A program made the position numbers and the translations under genes. Below are positions 7,946 to 17,161 of a DNA stretch of 64,000 nucleotides, piece by piece. Source of the stretch: Nocardia alba NBRC 108234 (GTDB lineage Bacteria; Actinomycetota; Actinomycetes; Mycobacteriales; Mycobacteriaceae); assembly GCF_001612665.1 (NCBI RefSeq), contig NZ_BDAX01000030.1, forward strand, positions 62,001-126,000, read 5' to 3'. Each line of letters starts with the position of its first letter. Position 1 is the first letter of the stretch. The notes below the pieces were generated by a model. It searched no databases. It was not told the origin of the DNA and worked only from the letters and a program-made list of their open reading frames with translations.

Positions 7946-8365
7946 ATGCCTGTCGTCATGGATCGTCGGCACTCGAGTCAGCTGCGCTGGTACCGCGGAT
8001 GCTCGGCGGACACCGCAGCCGAGCTGGCACTGCTCGACCCGCGACGACCCGGCTGCTGGGTACTGCGCGGCGGCCTCGAGCTCGACGCGGCTCGGATGCC
8101 GCGATTCCGCGCGCTCCTCGATCGCTCGGTGCGTTCGGGCGCGCGTGTAGTGGTGCTCGATCTGCGCGGTACCGAGTTCCTGAGCATCCGCATCGCCGCG
8201 ATGCTGCGCTCCGCCAAGGCGCAGGCGTGGGCACACGGGGTCGATATCCGGCTGCTCACCGGTACCCGTGAGGTGGAGCGGGCGCTGGATCTGGTCGGGG
8301 TGCGACCATTGTTCCGCTATTACCTGTCGATCGACGAAGCCTCGGTCTCGGAACCGAACCGCTGA
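7946..8365 (+). CDS. STAS-domain anti-anti-sigma-like protein
   Basis: 139 residues from the ATG at 7946, which has GGGAGG 4-5 nt upstream; the longer frame from 7823 has no such site. The STAS core shows C-W-V-L-R-G-G-L-E-L-D, then V-V-V-L-D-L-R-G-T-E-F-L-S-I-R: the acceptor serine is kept (F-L-S). It probably releases the sigma factor by capturing one of the two RsbW-like proteins that flank it. It follows sigF by 138 nt. Confidence 0.78.
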   Translation: MPVVMDRRHSSQLRWYRGCSADTAAELALLDPRRPGCWVLRGGLELDAARMPRFRALLDRSVRSGARVVVLDLRGTEFLSIRIAAMLRSAKAQAWAHGVDIRLLTGTREVERALDLVGVRPLFRYYLSIDEASVSEPNR

Positions 8366-8371
8366 GAAGTC

Positions 8372-8397
8372 GTTTCGCTCCCCCACATCCTGGGTAA
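8372..8397 (+). promoter_or_regulatory. SigF/SigB-type promoter of the second rsbW-like gene
   Basis: GTTT (8372-8375), 16 nt, GGGTAA (8392-8397), 48 nt before the start codon at 8446. Full match to the GTTT-N15-17-GGGTA consensus. Confidence 0.65.
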
Positions 8398-8445
8398 GCG
8401 CTCGATGAGACCACCACTGGGGCGCGAGCTCGGGAGGAGGACATC

Positions 8446-8874
8446 GTGGATTCGAGCAACCGGATCATCACCGACTCCACACCCGCGACATCGACCCGTG
8501 TTCAGGTCGATGCCGACCTCGGCCAGGTCGTCATGCTCCGGGCGGTCGCCGAAACGGTGGCCTTGATCGCGGGTTTCACCATGGACGAAGTAGCCGATAT
8601 TCGCGTCGCGCTCGACGAGGCGGCAACCTGCCTGATCCTCGACGCGATACCCGAATCCGAGATCCACTGCGAAGTGATCGCCGATGGGTTCCGGATCCGG
8701 GTCGAGGTCGACGCGGTCTGCGCGACCACCGGCCCGATGGACACGACCGGATTCGGCTGGCACGTGCTGAATTCGATCACCGACCACCTCACCGCCGACC
8801 ACCGGGCCTATAGCCGGGAGCAGGGCGGCTATCCCGTCACGATCACGTTCACGCAGGTGCGGCGGGTGCGCTGA
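8446..8874 (+). CDS. second RsbW-like anti-sigma factor
   Basis: 142 residues from a GTG preceded by GGGAGGAGG. It is a paralogue of the gene at 6433: A-E-T-V-A-L-I-A-G-F-T-M-D-E-V, V-A-L-D-E-A-A-T, G-F-G-W-H-V-L-N-S-I and the G-G-Y-P-V-T end occur in the same order. It has its own SigF-type promoter, so it would provide negative feedback once SigF is active. Which STAS protein pairs with which RsbW copy cannot be told from sequence. Its last 26 bases overlap the 3' end of the convergent diiron gene. Confidence 0.8.
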   Translation: MDSSNRIITDSTPATSTRVQVDADLGQVVMLRAVAETVALIAGFTMDEVADIRVALDEAATCLILDAIPESEIHCEVIADGFRIRVEVDAVCATTGPMDTTGFGWHVLNSITDHLTADHRAYSREQGGYPVTITFTQVRRVR

Positions 8875-9844
8875 GCGCCGCACGCAGCGAACCGCGATCC
8901 TCGTTCCAGCATGTCAGGACGTGATCGGCGAAGCGGTCTTCGAGCAGGTTCGTCGCCTGGATGCCGAACACGATCGAGGCGGCGACGTCGGGTTCGGCTT
9001 CCAGCAACCCGGCGATGACCTCGCGACGCATCACCTGTTCGTGTACCGCGTCGGCCTCGACGTGCTCGGTGTAGAAGTGAGCGCACGCCGGATGCGGGAG
9101 CAGTGTGCGGGCGAGCTCGGCGAGGCGGCGTGACGCGGGCGAGGAGGTGATCTCCACCGTCGCGAAATGCCCGACCAGCGCGCCGCGCAGACCGCGATGC
9201 AGACCGAACATCGACATCATGTTCACCAGTGCCAGCATCGGTGCGGGCACCGTGTCGAGGTAGTGCAGGTAGCCCGGCTCCAGGTCGGCGCCGGACAGCA
9301 GGTCGGCGAACAGGCGCGCGTGCACGCGCTCACCGCGACCGGCGCCGAACTCGTCGAACTCGACCGCCACCAGCGACGCTTTCACCTGTCCGCGCAGACG
9401 CGGGATCACCCAGGCGTATGGGTCGGCTTCGATGTGGTGATAGATCGAGCGGTGGACGAAGTACTCGCGCAACCGATCGGCGGTCCCTCGCTCGGCGAGG
9501 AAGCCGGCGATACCGTCGGTATCACGGGTCGGTTCGAGCAGGCGGTCGAGTTCCGCGTCGACGTCGTCGCCGCCCGCGACATCGGCGTGCAATGCCGTGA
9601 GCAGCTCGTGCTCCAGGTCGCGGCGCAAGCGCAACAGGTCGGGGTCCCACTCCCAGTTCTCGTCGACCCCGGCGAATCCCTGATAGTGCAGTTCGTAGCA
9701 GGTGTGCAGGGTGAGCAGAAGATCCTCACCGTAGGGGTCGAGTCCGGTGGGGTCGGGAACCGCCGAACCCGGCGTCCGGGTGAGTACGTCAGCGACCGCG
9801 GCGGACAACTCACCGCGTGGTCGCGGCAGTGACCTCGGCGTCAT
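8849..9844 (-). CDS. iron-containing redox enzyme family protein (heme-oxygenase-like diiron fold)
   Basis: 331 residues, all helical in character. The C-terminal half has H-F-Y-T-E-H-V-E-A-D-A-V-H-E-Q, an E-x2-E-x3-H-type metal-binding helix typical of heme-oxygenase-like diiron oxidases (HDO), and E-L-H-Y-Q-G-F lies in an N-terminal helix. Known HDOs use a diiron site to desaturate, cleave or N-oxygenate small substrates; some act on amino-acid or fatty-acid derivatives. Start ATG 9844 has GAGGAGC 6 nt upstream and overlaps the stop of the CDGSH gene (TGATG), so the two are translationally coupled. Substrate unknown. Confidence 0.8.
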   Translation of the reverse strand: MTPRSLPRPRGELSAAVADVLTRTPGSAVPDPTGLDPYGEDLLLTLHTCYELHYQGFAGVDENWEWDPDLLRLRRDLEHELLTALHADVAGGDDVDAELDRLLEPTRDTDGIAGFLAERGTADRLREYFVHRSIYHHIEADPYAWVIPRLRGQVKASLVAVEFDEFGAGRGERVHARLFADLLSGADLEPGYLHYLDTVPAPMLALVNMMSMFGLHRGLRGALVGHFATVEITSSPASRRLAELARTLLPHPACAHFYTEHVEADAVHEQVMRREVIAGLLEAEPDVAASIVFGIQATNLLEDRFADHVLTCWNEDRGSLRAALSAPAAPA

Positions 9845-10077
9845 CAGTCGCTCCTCGGTGGACGTCGTCGGCGATGGCTCGTATCGCACAGCGGGTAGGA
9901 GCCCGACCGCCGACACAGGCACAGTGCCACCACGAAACGGTCGCAGTGCAGGATCGTGCCGTCGGCGGTGACCAGGTCGACCGGCCCGTCGATGAGAGCG
10001 GGTCCGTCATCGGTGAGCACGACGCGCCGCGGCTCAGGCGGGGTCGGCGACGACGGGAGACGATGTTCGGTCGACAC
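9844..10077 (-). CDS. CDGSH iron-sulfur domain protein
   Basis: 77 residues. The cluster-binding segment runs C53-L-C55-x2-S-x3-P-x-C64-D-T-S-H68, which fits C-x-C-x2-S/T-x3-P-x-C-D-G-S/A/T-H except that Gly is Thr. Three Cys and one His ligate a redox-active, transferable [2Fe-2S] cluster in this family. The N-terminal strand V-D-L-V-T-A-D-G-T-I-L is the second half of the small beta fold. The gene overlaps the methyltransferase upstream by 44 nt and the HDO downstream by 1 nt; an electron- or cluster-transfer role for the diiron enzyme is inferred. Confidence 0.85.
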   Translation of the reverse strand: MSTEHRLPSSPTPPEPRRVVLTDDGPALIDGPVDLVTADGTILHCDRFVVALCLCRRSGSYPLCDTSHRRRRPPRSD

Positions 10078-10708
10078 GAATCACCACCAGTTCCTCCTCG
10101 CGCTGGCCGGACCGTATGAAGCCGTTGGCGGTCAGCCACCCGGCACGCGAGCGCATGACCGGACCGAACGGCACCGTCGCGGTGGCCGCCACGTGTGCGT
10201 TCGCGCCCAGCCCGCGCAGCTGGGACAGGCTGCGCTCGGGGTCGCTGAGCGTGGAATGCACGATCAACCCGACGCCGCGCTCGGTGAGCAGGTCCGGCAG
10301 CATCGCGCACAACCGGTCGAGCACGCTGCGGCCGTCGTGCCCCGCGTCCCAGGCCAGCGACGCACCCCGCCCGGCCGCCCGCCGCGCGGGCACATAGGGC
10401 GGGTTCGCGACCACCACGTCGAAGCGTGGCAGCCGCAGCGCGGATCCGAAATCGCCGTGCAGCAGCTCCACCGCGATACCGCGCAACCGGCAGTTCATCC
10501 ACGTCGACATCAGCGCCGACCGGGACAGGTCGACCGCGGTCACACTTCCCGCACCCGCCGCGGCGGCGGCCATGGTGAGCGCGCCGGTCCCCGCGCACAC
10601 GTCGAGCACCCGTCCGCCGGGCAGCGACGACACCTCCCGCAACGTCCGAGCGAGCAGCCACGTGTCGGCCTGCGGCCGATAGACACGCGGCGCCCGGAGG
10701 ACGACCAC
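10034..10708 (-). CDS. HemK2/MTQ2-type class I methyltransferase
   Basis: 224 residues. SAM-binding motif I is D-V-C-A-G-T-G (36-42); the acidic end of strand 2 is A-V-D-L-S; and N-P-P-Y (102-105) is the hallmark of N5-glutamine and N6-adenine methyltransferases. Length and layout fit the HemK2/MTQ2 branch, whose eukaryotic member methylates release factor eRF1; bacterial members of this branch have no firm substrate. The GTG start at 10708 is 1 nt from the stop of the UsfY-like gene, and its 3' end overlaps the CDGSH gene, so it is the second gene of the operon. Confidence 0.82.
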   Translation of the reverse strand: MVVLRAPRVYRPQADTWLLARTLREVSSLPGGRVLDVCAGTGALTMAAAAAGAGSVTAVDLSRSALMSTWMNCRLRGIAVELLHGDFGSALRLPRFDVVVANPPYVPARRAAGRGASLAWDAGHDGRSVLDRLCAMLPDLLTERGVGLIVHSTLSDPERSLSQLRGLGANAHVAATATVPFGPVMRSRAGWLTANGFIRSGQREEELVVIRVDRTSSPVVADPA

Positions 10709-10709
10709 C

Positions 10710-11000
10710 TCAGTGGCCCCTCGGCTCGGTCAAGGGCAGACCCTCCTGCGCCTTCACCCTTCGATGCTCCAGGATCACCAGCCCGATTCCCCCCAGCAGA
10801 CACGCCGCGCACGCGACACCCGCGATCACCGCCCAGCCACCGAAGCCGTATCCGGCCGCAGTGAGGGTGAGGCCGAGCAGCACCAGCCCGATAGCGGCGA
10901 GAATCAATCCGGGCCAATTCCGAGTGTCCTCGATCGATTCCCCCGCATGAGTTCGCGTGGTCCGAGCGTCATCGGGAAACTGCTTCTCTGTCTGATTCAT
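10710..11000 (-). CDS. UsfY-like two-helix membrane protein
   Basis: 96 residues with two membrane segments (about 30-53 and 58-80). The N-terminal T-T-R-T-H-A-G-E-S-I-E-D-T-R-N-W-P-G and C-terminal L-E-H-R-R match what I recall of UsfY, the protein encoded beside rsbW-sigF in mycobacteria; the resemblance is from memory and not aligned. ATG 11000 has AAAGGAG 8 nt upstream. It heads the operon with the methyltransferase, CDGSH and HDO genes. No convincing SigF promoter was seen upstream (only GTTT-N18-GGGCGG). Confidence 0.6.
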   Translation of the reverse strand: MNQTEKQFPDDARTTRTHAGESIEDTRNWPGLILAAIGLVLLGLTLTAAGYGFGGWAVIAGVACAACLLGGIGLVILEHRRVKAQEGLPLTEPRGH

Positions 11001-11137
11001 CGCGCACGCTCCTTTCGCGGACGAGACCGCCCTGGCGTGGACATGCCCGCAAACCGGCGCGTCAATCAGCCGCCCGTCGCGCCGATCAGCTCGGCACACC
11101 CCTGACCAGGCGATTCAGCGTGTATCGATGACGTCGA

Positions 11138-11326
11138 TCACACAGCCGGATAGACCTCGGTGGGTACGCTGGTGGCCGCCGCCCAGTGCAACAGGCAGTC
11201 GCGGGTATCGAAATGCCGCACATCGCCGCCACCGAGGTCGACGGTGATCCATCGAGTGTCGGCGTCGTGATCGATGCGCTGCCAGCTGTCACAACCTTCG
11301 CGGTCGCAGTGTCGAGCCAAGGCCAT
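11138..11326 (-). CDS. small cysteine-containing conserved protein
   Basis: 62 residues beginning M-A-L-A-R-H-C-D-R-E-G-C-D-S-W and ending with a D-T-R-D-C-L-L-H-W segment. The C-x4-C pair near the N-terminus and the C-x3-W near the C-terminus suggest a small metal-binding or redox fold; similar short proteins occur across mycolic-acid actinomycetes without assigned function. TAGGAGCG precedes the ATG at 11326 by about 6 nt. It lies alone between the UsfY operon and the large carboxylase. Confidence 0.65.
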   Translation of the reverse strand: MALARHCDREGCDSWQRIDHDADTRWITVDLGGGDVRHFDTRDCLLHWAAATSVPTEVYPAV

Positions 11327-11423
11327 CGGAACGCTCCTACCTGTGATGACCCAACCAGGGTATACGTGCGTTCGATGTGGTCCGGACCACTCCCATGACT
11401 TCGGGGTCATAGCGGTCGGCGAG

Positions 11424-11455
11424 CTGACCGGGCTCGGTGATCCGAGCCCGGTCAG
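11424..11455 (-). terminator. hairpin terminator of the long-chain acyl-CoA carboxylase gene
   Basis: Perfect 14-bp stem CTGACCGGGCTCGG (11424-11437) with its reverse complement (11442-11455) and a 4-nt TGAT loop. It is 7 nt past the stop of the leftward carboxylase gene. Confidence 0.85.
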
Positions 11456-11462
11456 TCGAGAA

Positions 11463-14400
11463 CTACGCGGGCAGGCGCGCCTCGATCGCACCGATGATCC
11501 GCGGCCGCAGATCCGCGACACTGACGATGGCGTCCACCGAACCGACCTCGACCGCGCGCTGGATGTTGTGGACGCGGTCGAACTCCGCGGCCACGTCGCC
11601 CAGCTTCTCCGCGCGCACCGAGGAGCGTGTCTCGTCGAGCTCGGCACTGAGCGTCGCGCGGTCGGTGCCGACAGCATTGGCGACCCGGCTCTCCAGCTCC
11701 CGCACGCGCGGATCGGCCGCGGTCCTGGACTTCACCTCACCGGCGAACACCACCGCCGCGGCAGGCGCGCCGCCGAGCACCGAGGCGAACGACCCTTCCA
11801 GCGCGAGCACCGTCATGTTCGGGTTCAGCGCCTTCGAGAACACCACGAACGCACCGCCGTGATAGCGCGAGATCACGCAGAACACGATGGGGCCGTCGAA
11901 ATTCACGATGGCGCGGCCGATTTCGGCGCCGTACTCGAGTTGCAGCTTGCGCATCGATTCGGGCGAGCCGTCGAAGCCGGACAGGTTGGCCAGCACCACC
12001 AGCGGGCGATTGCCACTGGCGGCGTTGATGGCCCGTGCCGCCTTCTTCGACGAACGCGGGAACAGCGTGCCCGCGGTGTAGGTGTCGGGGCCGTCGGTGG
12101 ACGGGAAGCCGCGTCGCGCCACATTGCGCGACTCGATACCCAACAGGCACACCGGGATTCCGCCGAGGTGCGCGTCGTGCACCACCGCGGTCTCGGCGTC
12201 GGCCATGCCGGCCCAGCGCTCCAGGACCGGGTGGTCCTGGTCGGCCAGCGCCCGCATCACCGTGCGAATGTCGAAGGGCTTCTTGCGGTCCGGGTTGGCG
12301 GCGGCGGAGAAGATCTCGCCGACGGTGGCGAAGGTGCTGTCCGCCAAAACATGCGGGAAGCCCGAGATATCACGGTCGACCGGATCGCCGGTCGCGGCAC
12401 GACGCGGCGCCTGCTCCCCCGGGGCGACGTAGGTGTGGTCGTAATGCGCCATCAGCACATCGCGGGCGGCGGACAGGTTCGGCGCCCAGTACTGCGCCTG
12501 CCCGTTCGGGCCCATCACCCGGTCGTAGCCGCCGATACCGAAGTTGTCCTCGGCCGAGACGCCGCCGGAGAAGTCGAGCGACTGCTTACCGGTCAGCACC
12601 ATGGCCGAGTCGGGCGTCATGACCAGCACACCCTTGGTATGCATCAGCATGGTGGCCTCGGCATTCCAGTACGGCTGCGCACCGACGTTGATCCCGGCGA
12701 CCACGATGTTGATCTCACGACCGTCCTGGGTGAATTCGACGATCCGCTTGAGCGCGGCCGCGACCCAGTCCATGTTCTCGGTACCCGAGGCCATCGAGAT
12801 CCGGGCGCCCGAGGACAGCGCGTACCACTCGAGCGGCACCTGCAGGCTCTCGGCCAGATCCAGCGCGGCGATCACCCGACGGCATTCCGGTTCCGAGAGC
12901 GCGCCGAGGGACTTGGTGGGGTCACCGAGCAGCAGCACCCGGGTGACGCCCTGCGGGTGCTGGACGGTCGGTGTGGTCACCACACCGGCGACGATGGCCG
13001 CGCTGTTGTGGCCCTTGGGGCGATCGACCGGCACCAGCGCGTGGTTCGCGTCGAGGTCGTATTCGGCGAAATCGCCCAGCAGCGAGGTCAATTCGTACGG
13101 GTACACGGTGTTGCGGGCCGCGGCGCGCAGCACCTTCTGCCGGTACTCGTCCAACGGCTCGACGGGATCGTCGGTCCGTTCGCCGACCGTCACCTCGGAT
13201 GCGCCGTCGGGACGGAACGAGATGCGCACGCCGACCTTGGTGAGCTCGCCGGTCTCCGGATCGCGCTGGCGGGCGATGAGCAGGATTTCCTCGAGCCCGG
13301 CGCCCGCGGCCGTCGGCAGCACGTGGCCGCCGATGGTCTCGAGCTCCGCGCGGGTGACATCCATGTGCGGCCAGATGTACATCACGATGCGGTTGGTGTT
13401 GAGCCGCTTGGCCGAGGGGAACCGCGACTGGGCCCGCCGGATCGAGTCGACACAGGTGGCGATGGCGCTCTCGGCGGTGGGCAGCGCGACCAGCCTGCCG
13501 TCGTGATCGCGCAGCGCCGCGAGGTCACGGACCTGGGCGAAGGCGATCAGGCGCTCGTCGGAGGGGTTCTCCTTGGCCACGCCGCGGAACAGGTAGACCT
13601 CCTCGTCCGAGGACGGCAACCGGGTGAGGTCGAACTTGCGCAACCGCTCGAGCTGCATCCGCTGCGCGATGTAGGGGTGCAGCCCGCGGATCAGCCGTTC
13701 CTCGGCCATGCCGGTCACCGACGGACGGAAGGTGAAGTGGTGGTGCATGACCGAGCCGCCGCTGCCCGCGACGGTGGCGGTGATCCGGTGCACCTGATTC
13801 GGCACCGGGTGCGCGCCGAGCACATCCTGCAGGGCCGCTGCCATCGCGTCGAAGTCCTCGGGCTGCGATTCCCAGCTGAGGTAGATATCGGCGTCGATGG
13901 AGACAGCGCCCGTCGCCAATTCGGCGAGCCCGTCCAGTGCCGCGTCGAGCTCGTCGAAGCTCACGGCCGTGGAGACCAGCGTCGAACCGTAGCGTTCGGC
14001 GACGACGAACGTGGTCTCGCCGACCTGTTCGGTACGAACGCCGGTGAGACCCTTGTTGCCGTAGTAGCGCCGGGTCAGCACCTCGAGCATCGAGGTGTGG
14101 TCGGGCTTGTCACGCTCGAGCCGCTGGCCGAGCAGGCGAACCAGGGGTTCGGTGCTGCGCACCATTTCGGCGATCCGCTCGCCGCGATCGTCGGCCTGCG
14201 GGTTCGCGTCCAGGTAGCTCAGGTGCTTGCGGACGTTGGTGTACACGCGAGCGCGGTTGCGGCGCAGCAGCGGCTGGCCGTACCAGGCGTAGACCAGACC
14301 CCGGGCGAGATCGGCGATCACCGGGAAACGTACCTGCGTCGCGGCGACGAGACGCTCCAGCGCCAGGCCGACGGGTTCGCGCAGCACCTGGTCGGGCATC

Positions 14401-16925
14401 GGCTCGGTCAGCCATTCGCGCAGCAGCGCGGTGACGACGGTGACGGTGTCGGTGGGCCGCTGCTGAGCGAGGAAGATCCGGAAGACCGCCGCTTCGAGAT
14501 CGGGCGTGCGGTCCAGCTCGGTGATCCCGTAGTGCCGCAGCGCCGTACCGAGTTTGTCCTGGTACGACTCGGGGAGCCCGGCCCGCTCGACGTCGAGGCT
14601 CTGCAGGTAGGTGTGGAAGTACTCGCGCGCGCTGTGCACATGTCCGTGGCCGTGATCATCGTCGGCCGAGCGGTTGCTGCTCAGTTCGGCGAGGTCGGCG
14701 AACATCTGCACCAGTTCGAGCTCTTCGGCGAGCGGGCGCAGGCTGTCGGCGACGGCTTCGCGACGAGCCGCGAGGTAGTCGTCGAGGACACGACGGTCGT
14801 CGTGCGGGTCCACATCGAAGCCGAGCAGCAGGCTGCTCAGGTCCTGCAGGCCGCGGGCCACGCGCTCGTGTGCGCGCAAAGGCGTTGTCGCACTGGGCAA
14901 GTCGAGCTCGACTGTGCCCGCGGTCTCGGTTTCGGCGGTCTCGTCCTCGTCGGCGAGCGGCTCGAGACGCAGCAGCGGCGCGCCCGCCTCGACCTGGGTG
15001 CCGACGGAGACCGCGCATTCCTTCAATCGGGCCCGGAAGGGTGCGCGCAGCACCGTTTCCATCTTCATGCTCTCGAGCACCAGCACGGGTGCGCCTGCCT
15101 CGACCTCGGCGCCGACCTCGAGCGGCGTGCCGACGACCAGCGCGGGAGCGGGCGAGCGGACGACACCGCCCTCGTCGCGGCTGATCCGGTGGGTCACGCC
15201 GTCGACATCCACCACGTGGGTGGGCCCGTGCGTGCCGGTGATCAGGCGGTAGCGGGTGCCGTTGACGACGATCTGGCCGGTGTGGTGATCGAAACGCTCC
15301 AGATCGACATCGGCGGTGCGCAGATCACCACCGGCCTCGATGCCGACGCGGAAGCGATGCGCGCCGATCCGGGCCACGCGCACGCGATACCCGGCGCCGC
15401 GCAGCTTCAGATCCAGTGGCCGCCCGCTCTCGTGCTGTACCTGCGGACGCCCGCCGGACGCGGTCGACAGCAGTCGATGCCGCTCGACCCGCTCGTCTTC
15501 CTCGTAGGCGTCGATCGCGGCCACCGCCAGCGCGACAGTGGAATGCCGATGGGTCACCAGACGGCCTTCACCGCGCACCCGGTCGATCCAGCCGGTATCG
15601 GCGCTGGCGTCGATGACCTCGGGCTGGTCGAGCAGGTCGAGCACGAAGCTCTTGTTCGTCGCGCCACCCGCGATGACGACGCGAGTCTGGGCCATGGCCC
15701 GGCGCAGTCGGCCGAGGGCCTCGTCGCGATCGCGACCGTAGGCGATGATCTTGGCGATCATCGAGTCGAAGTCGGCGGGGATCGTGTCACCCTGGCTGAC
15801 GCCGGTGTCGACACGGATGCCCGGTCCGGCGGGCAGGTCGAGGCGCACGATGCGGCCGGGGGCGGGCGCGAAGTCACGATCGGGATCTTCGGCGTTGAGG
15901 CGGGCTTCGATGGCGTGGCCGCGCTCGACCGGCGGCTCCCCCTCGAGCTTGATGCCCGATGCCACCCGCAACTGCGCGTGCACCAGGTCGAATCCGGTGG
16001 TGAGCTCGGTGATCGGGTGCTCGACCTGCAGGCGGGTGTTGACCTCGAGGAACGCGAACAGCTGGTCACCGGGGTGGTAGAGGAACTCGACGGTCGCCGC
16101 GCCGCAGTACCCGACCGCGATCGCCAGGCGCTCGGCGGAGCCCTTGAGTTCGGCGGTCTGCTCGGCGCTCAGCACGGGCGAGGAGGATTCCTCGATCACC
16201 TTCTGATTGCGTCGCTGCACCGAGCAGTCACGCACGCCCAGTGCCCACGCGGTGCCCTGACCGTCGGCGATCACCTGGACCTCGACGTGGCGAGCACCCG
16301 TGACCAGGCGCTCCAGGAAGACGACGCCGCTGCCGAAGGCGCGCGCGGCCTCCTGCTTGGTGCGCTCGTAGGCGTCGACGAGTTCGGCCTCGTTGGTGAT
16401 CACGCGGATACCGCGACCGCCGCCGCCGGCGGTGGCCTTCAGCATCAGCGGGTAGCCGATCTCGGTGGCCGCTTCGATGGCGTCTTCGACGGTGTCGACC
16501 GCGCCCCGGCTCCACGGCGCCACCGGCACGCCGACTTCCTCGGCGATCAGCTTGGCGCCGATCTTGTCACCGAGCTTGCGCATCGCGTCGGCACTCGGCC
16601 CGACGAAGGTGACACCGATGTGGTCGCACAGCTCCGCGAACGCGGGATCCTCGGCGACGAAACCCCAGCCCACCCAGGCCGCGTCGGCCTTCGTGGCCAC
16701 GAGGGCGTTCTCGAGGGCTTTGAGGTCGAGGTACGGCCGGGCCGATGCCGGGCCGAGGTCGTAGGCGATATCGGCTTCCCGGACGAAGGTCGCGTTCCGG
16801 TCGACGTCGGTGTGCAGGGCTACGGTTTCGATCGGTAGCCCGGTTGCCGCCGCCAGATCACGGACGGCATGGATGAGGCGCATAGCGGCCTCGCCCCGAT
16901 TCACGATGGCGATACGGCTGAACAC
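11463..16925 (-). CDS. single-chain multidomain long-chain acyl-CoA carboxylase
   Basis: 1820 residues. Order: biotin carboxylase (residues 1 to about 470; M-L-K-A-T-A-G-G-G-G-R-G near 165), a linker, the biotinyl domain with E-S-M-K-M-E-T (Lys near 620), a helical region, then a two-part carboxyltransferase (R-I-S-M-A-S-G near 1380; N-L-S-G-F-D-G-S near 1650). This matches the single-chain LCC described from Mycobacterium avium subsp. paratuberculosis, a homohexamer that carboxylates long-chain and short acyl-CoAs for lipid synthesis. GTG 16925 is chosen: AAGGAG lies 8 nt upstream and M/V-F-S-R-I-A-I-V-N-R-G is the usual BC start. A hairpin follows the stop. Confidence 0.93.
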   Translation of the reverse strand: MFSRIAIVNRGEAAMRLIHAVRDLAAATGLPIETVALHTDVDRNATFVREADIAYDLGPASARPYLDLKALENALVATKADAAWVGWGFVAEDPAFAELCDHIGVTFVGPSADAMRKLGDKIGAKLIAEEVGVPVAPWSRGAVDTVEDAIEAATEIGYPLMLKATAGGGGRGIRVITNEAELVDAYERTKQEAARAFGSGVVFLERLVTGARHVEVQVIADGQGTAWALGVRDCSVQRRNQKVIEESSSPVLSAEQTAELKGSAERLAIAVGYCGAATVEFLYHPGDQLFAFLEVNTRLQVEHPITELTTGFDLVHAQLRVASGIKLEGEPPVERGHAIEARLNAEDPDRDFAPAPGRIVRLDLPAGPGIRVDTGVSQGDTIPADFDSMIAKIIAYGRDRDEALGRLRRAMAQTRVVIAGGATNKSFVLDLLDQPEVIDASADTGWIDRVRGEGRLVTHRHSTVALAVAAIDAYEEDERVERHRLLSTASGGRPQVQHESGRPLDLKLRGAGYRVRVARIGAHRFRVGIEAGGDLRTADVDLERFDHHTGQIVVNGTRYRLITGTHGPTHVVDVDGVTHRISRDEGGVVRSPAPALVVGTPLEVGAEVEAGAPVLVLESMKMETVLRAPFRARLKECAVSVGTQVEAGAPLLRLEPLADEDETAETETAGTVELDLPSATTPLRAHERVARGLQDLSSLLLGFDVDPHDDRRVLDDYLAARREAVADSLRPLAEELELVQMFADLAELSSNRSADDDHGHGHVHSAREYFHTYLQSLDVERAGLPESYQDKLGTALRHYGITELDRTPDLEAAVFRIFLAQQRPTDTVTVVTALLREWLTEPMPDQVLREPVGLALERLVAATQVRFPVIADLARGLVYAWYGQPLLRRNRARVYTNVRKHLSYLDANPQADDRGERIAEMVRSTEPLVRLLGQRLERDKPDHTSMLEVLTRRYYGNKGLTGVRTEQVGETTFVVAERYGSTLVSTAVSFDELDAALDGLAELATGAVSIDADIYLSWESQPEDFDAMAAALQDVLGAHPVPNQVHRITATVAGSGGSVMHHHFTFRPSVTGMAEERLIRGLHPYIAQRMQLERLRKFDLTRLPSSDEEVYLFRGVAKENPSDERLIAFAQVRDLAALRDHDGRLVALPTAESAIATCVDSIRRAQSRFPSAKRLNTNRIVMYIWPHMDVTRAELETIGGHVLPTAAGAGLEEILLIARQRDPETGELTKVGVRISFRPDGASEVTVGERTDDPVEPLDEYRQKVLRAAARNTVYPYELTSLLGDFAEYDLDANHALVPVDRPKGHNSAAIVAGVVTTPTVQHPQGVTRVLLLGDPTKSLGALSEPECRRVIAALDLAESLQVPLEWYALSSGARISMASGTENMDWVAAALKRIVEFTQDGREINIVVAGINVGAQPYWNAEATMLMHTKGVLVMTPDSAMVLTGKQSLDFSGGVSAEDNFGIGGYDRVMGPNGQAQYWAPNLSAARDVLMAHYDHTYVAPGEQAPRRAATGDPVDRDISGFPHVLADSTFATVGEIFSAAANPDRKKPFDIRTVMRALADQDHPVLERWAGMADAETAVVHDAHLGGIPVCLLGIESRNVARRGFPSTDGPDTYTAGTLFPRSSKKAARAINAASGNRPLVVLANLSGFDGSPESMRKLQLEYGAEIGRAIVNFDGPIVFCVISRYHGGAFVVFSKALNPNMTVLALEGSFASVLGGAPAAAVVFAGEVKSRTAADPRVRELESRVANAVGTDRATLSAELDETRSSVRAEKLGDVAAEFDRVHNIQRAVEVGSVDAIVSVADLRPRIIGAIEARLPA

Positions 16926-17161
16926 TCGCCGACTCCTTCCATTTACCCAGGACATCGTCCTGCGGGTGAGATTTGCAACTCCCGGTCCGTGGGCAGTCTG
17001 CACCCCCGTGCCAGATATACAAGCACCGTGTGACGGTTACCGGCACGTAGCCAACTGATGACCGGCCGCCGTGCACTACCCAACCCGACGAACACGAGCG
17101 GGCGAAGACGCCGAGATGACGGCTGGCGGGCGACGCGATGCCCGCAGGCTGAACAAGTACG

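Noticed and set aside
11274-16838. A 1854-residue open frame opposite the carboxylase gene
   Set aside because: A mirror frame of GC-rich coding DNA: its translation has no recognisable motif, while the minus strand encodes a complete biotin-dependent carboxylase.
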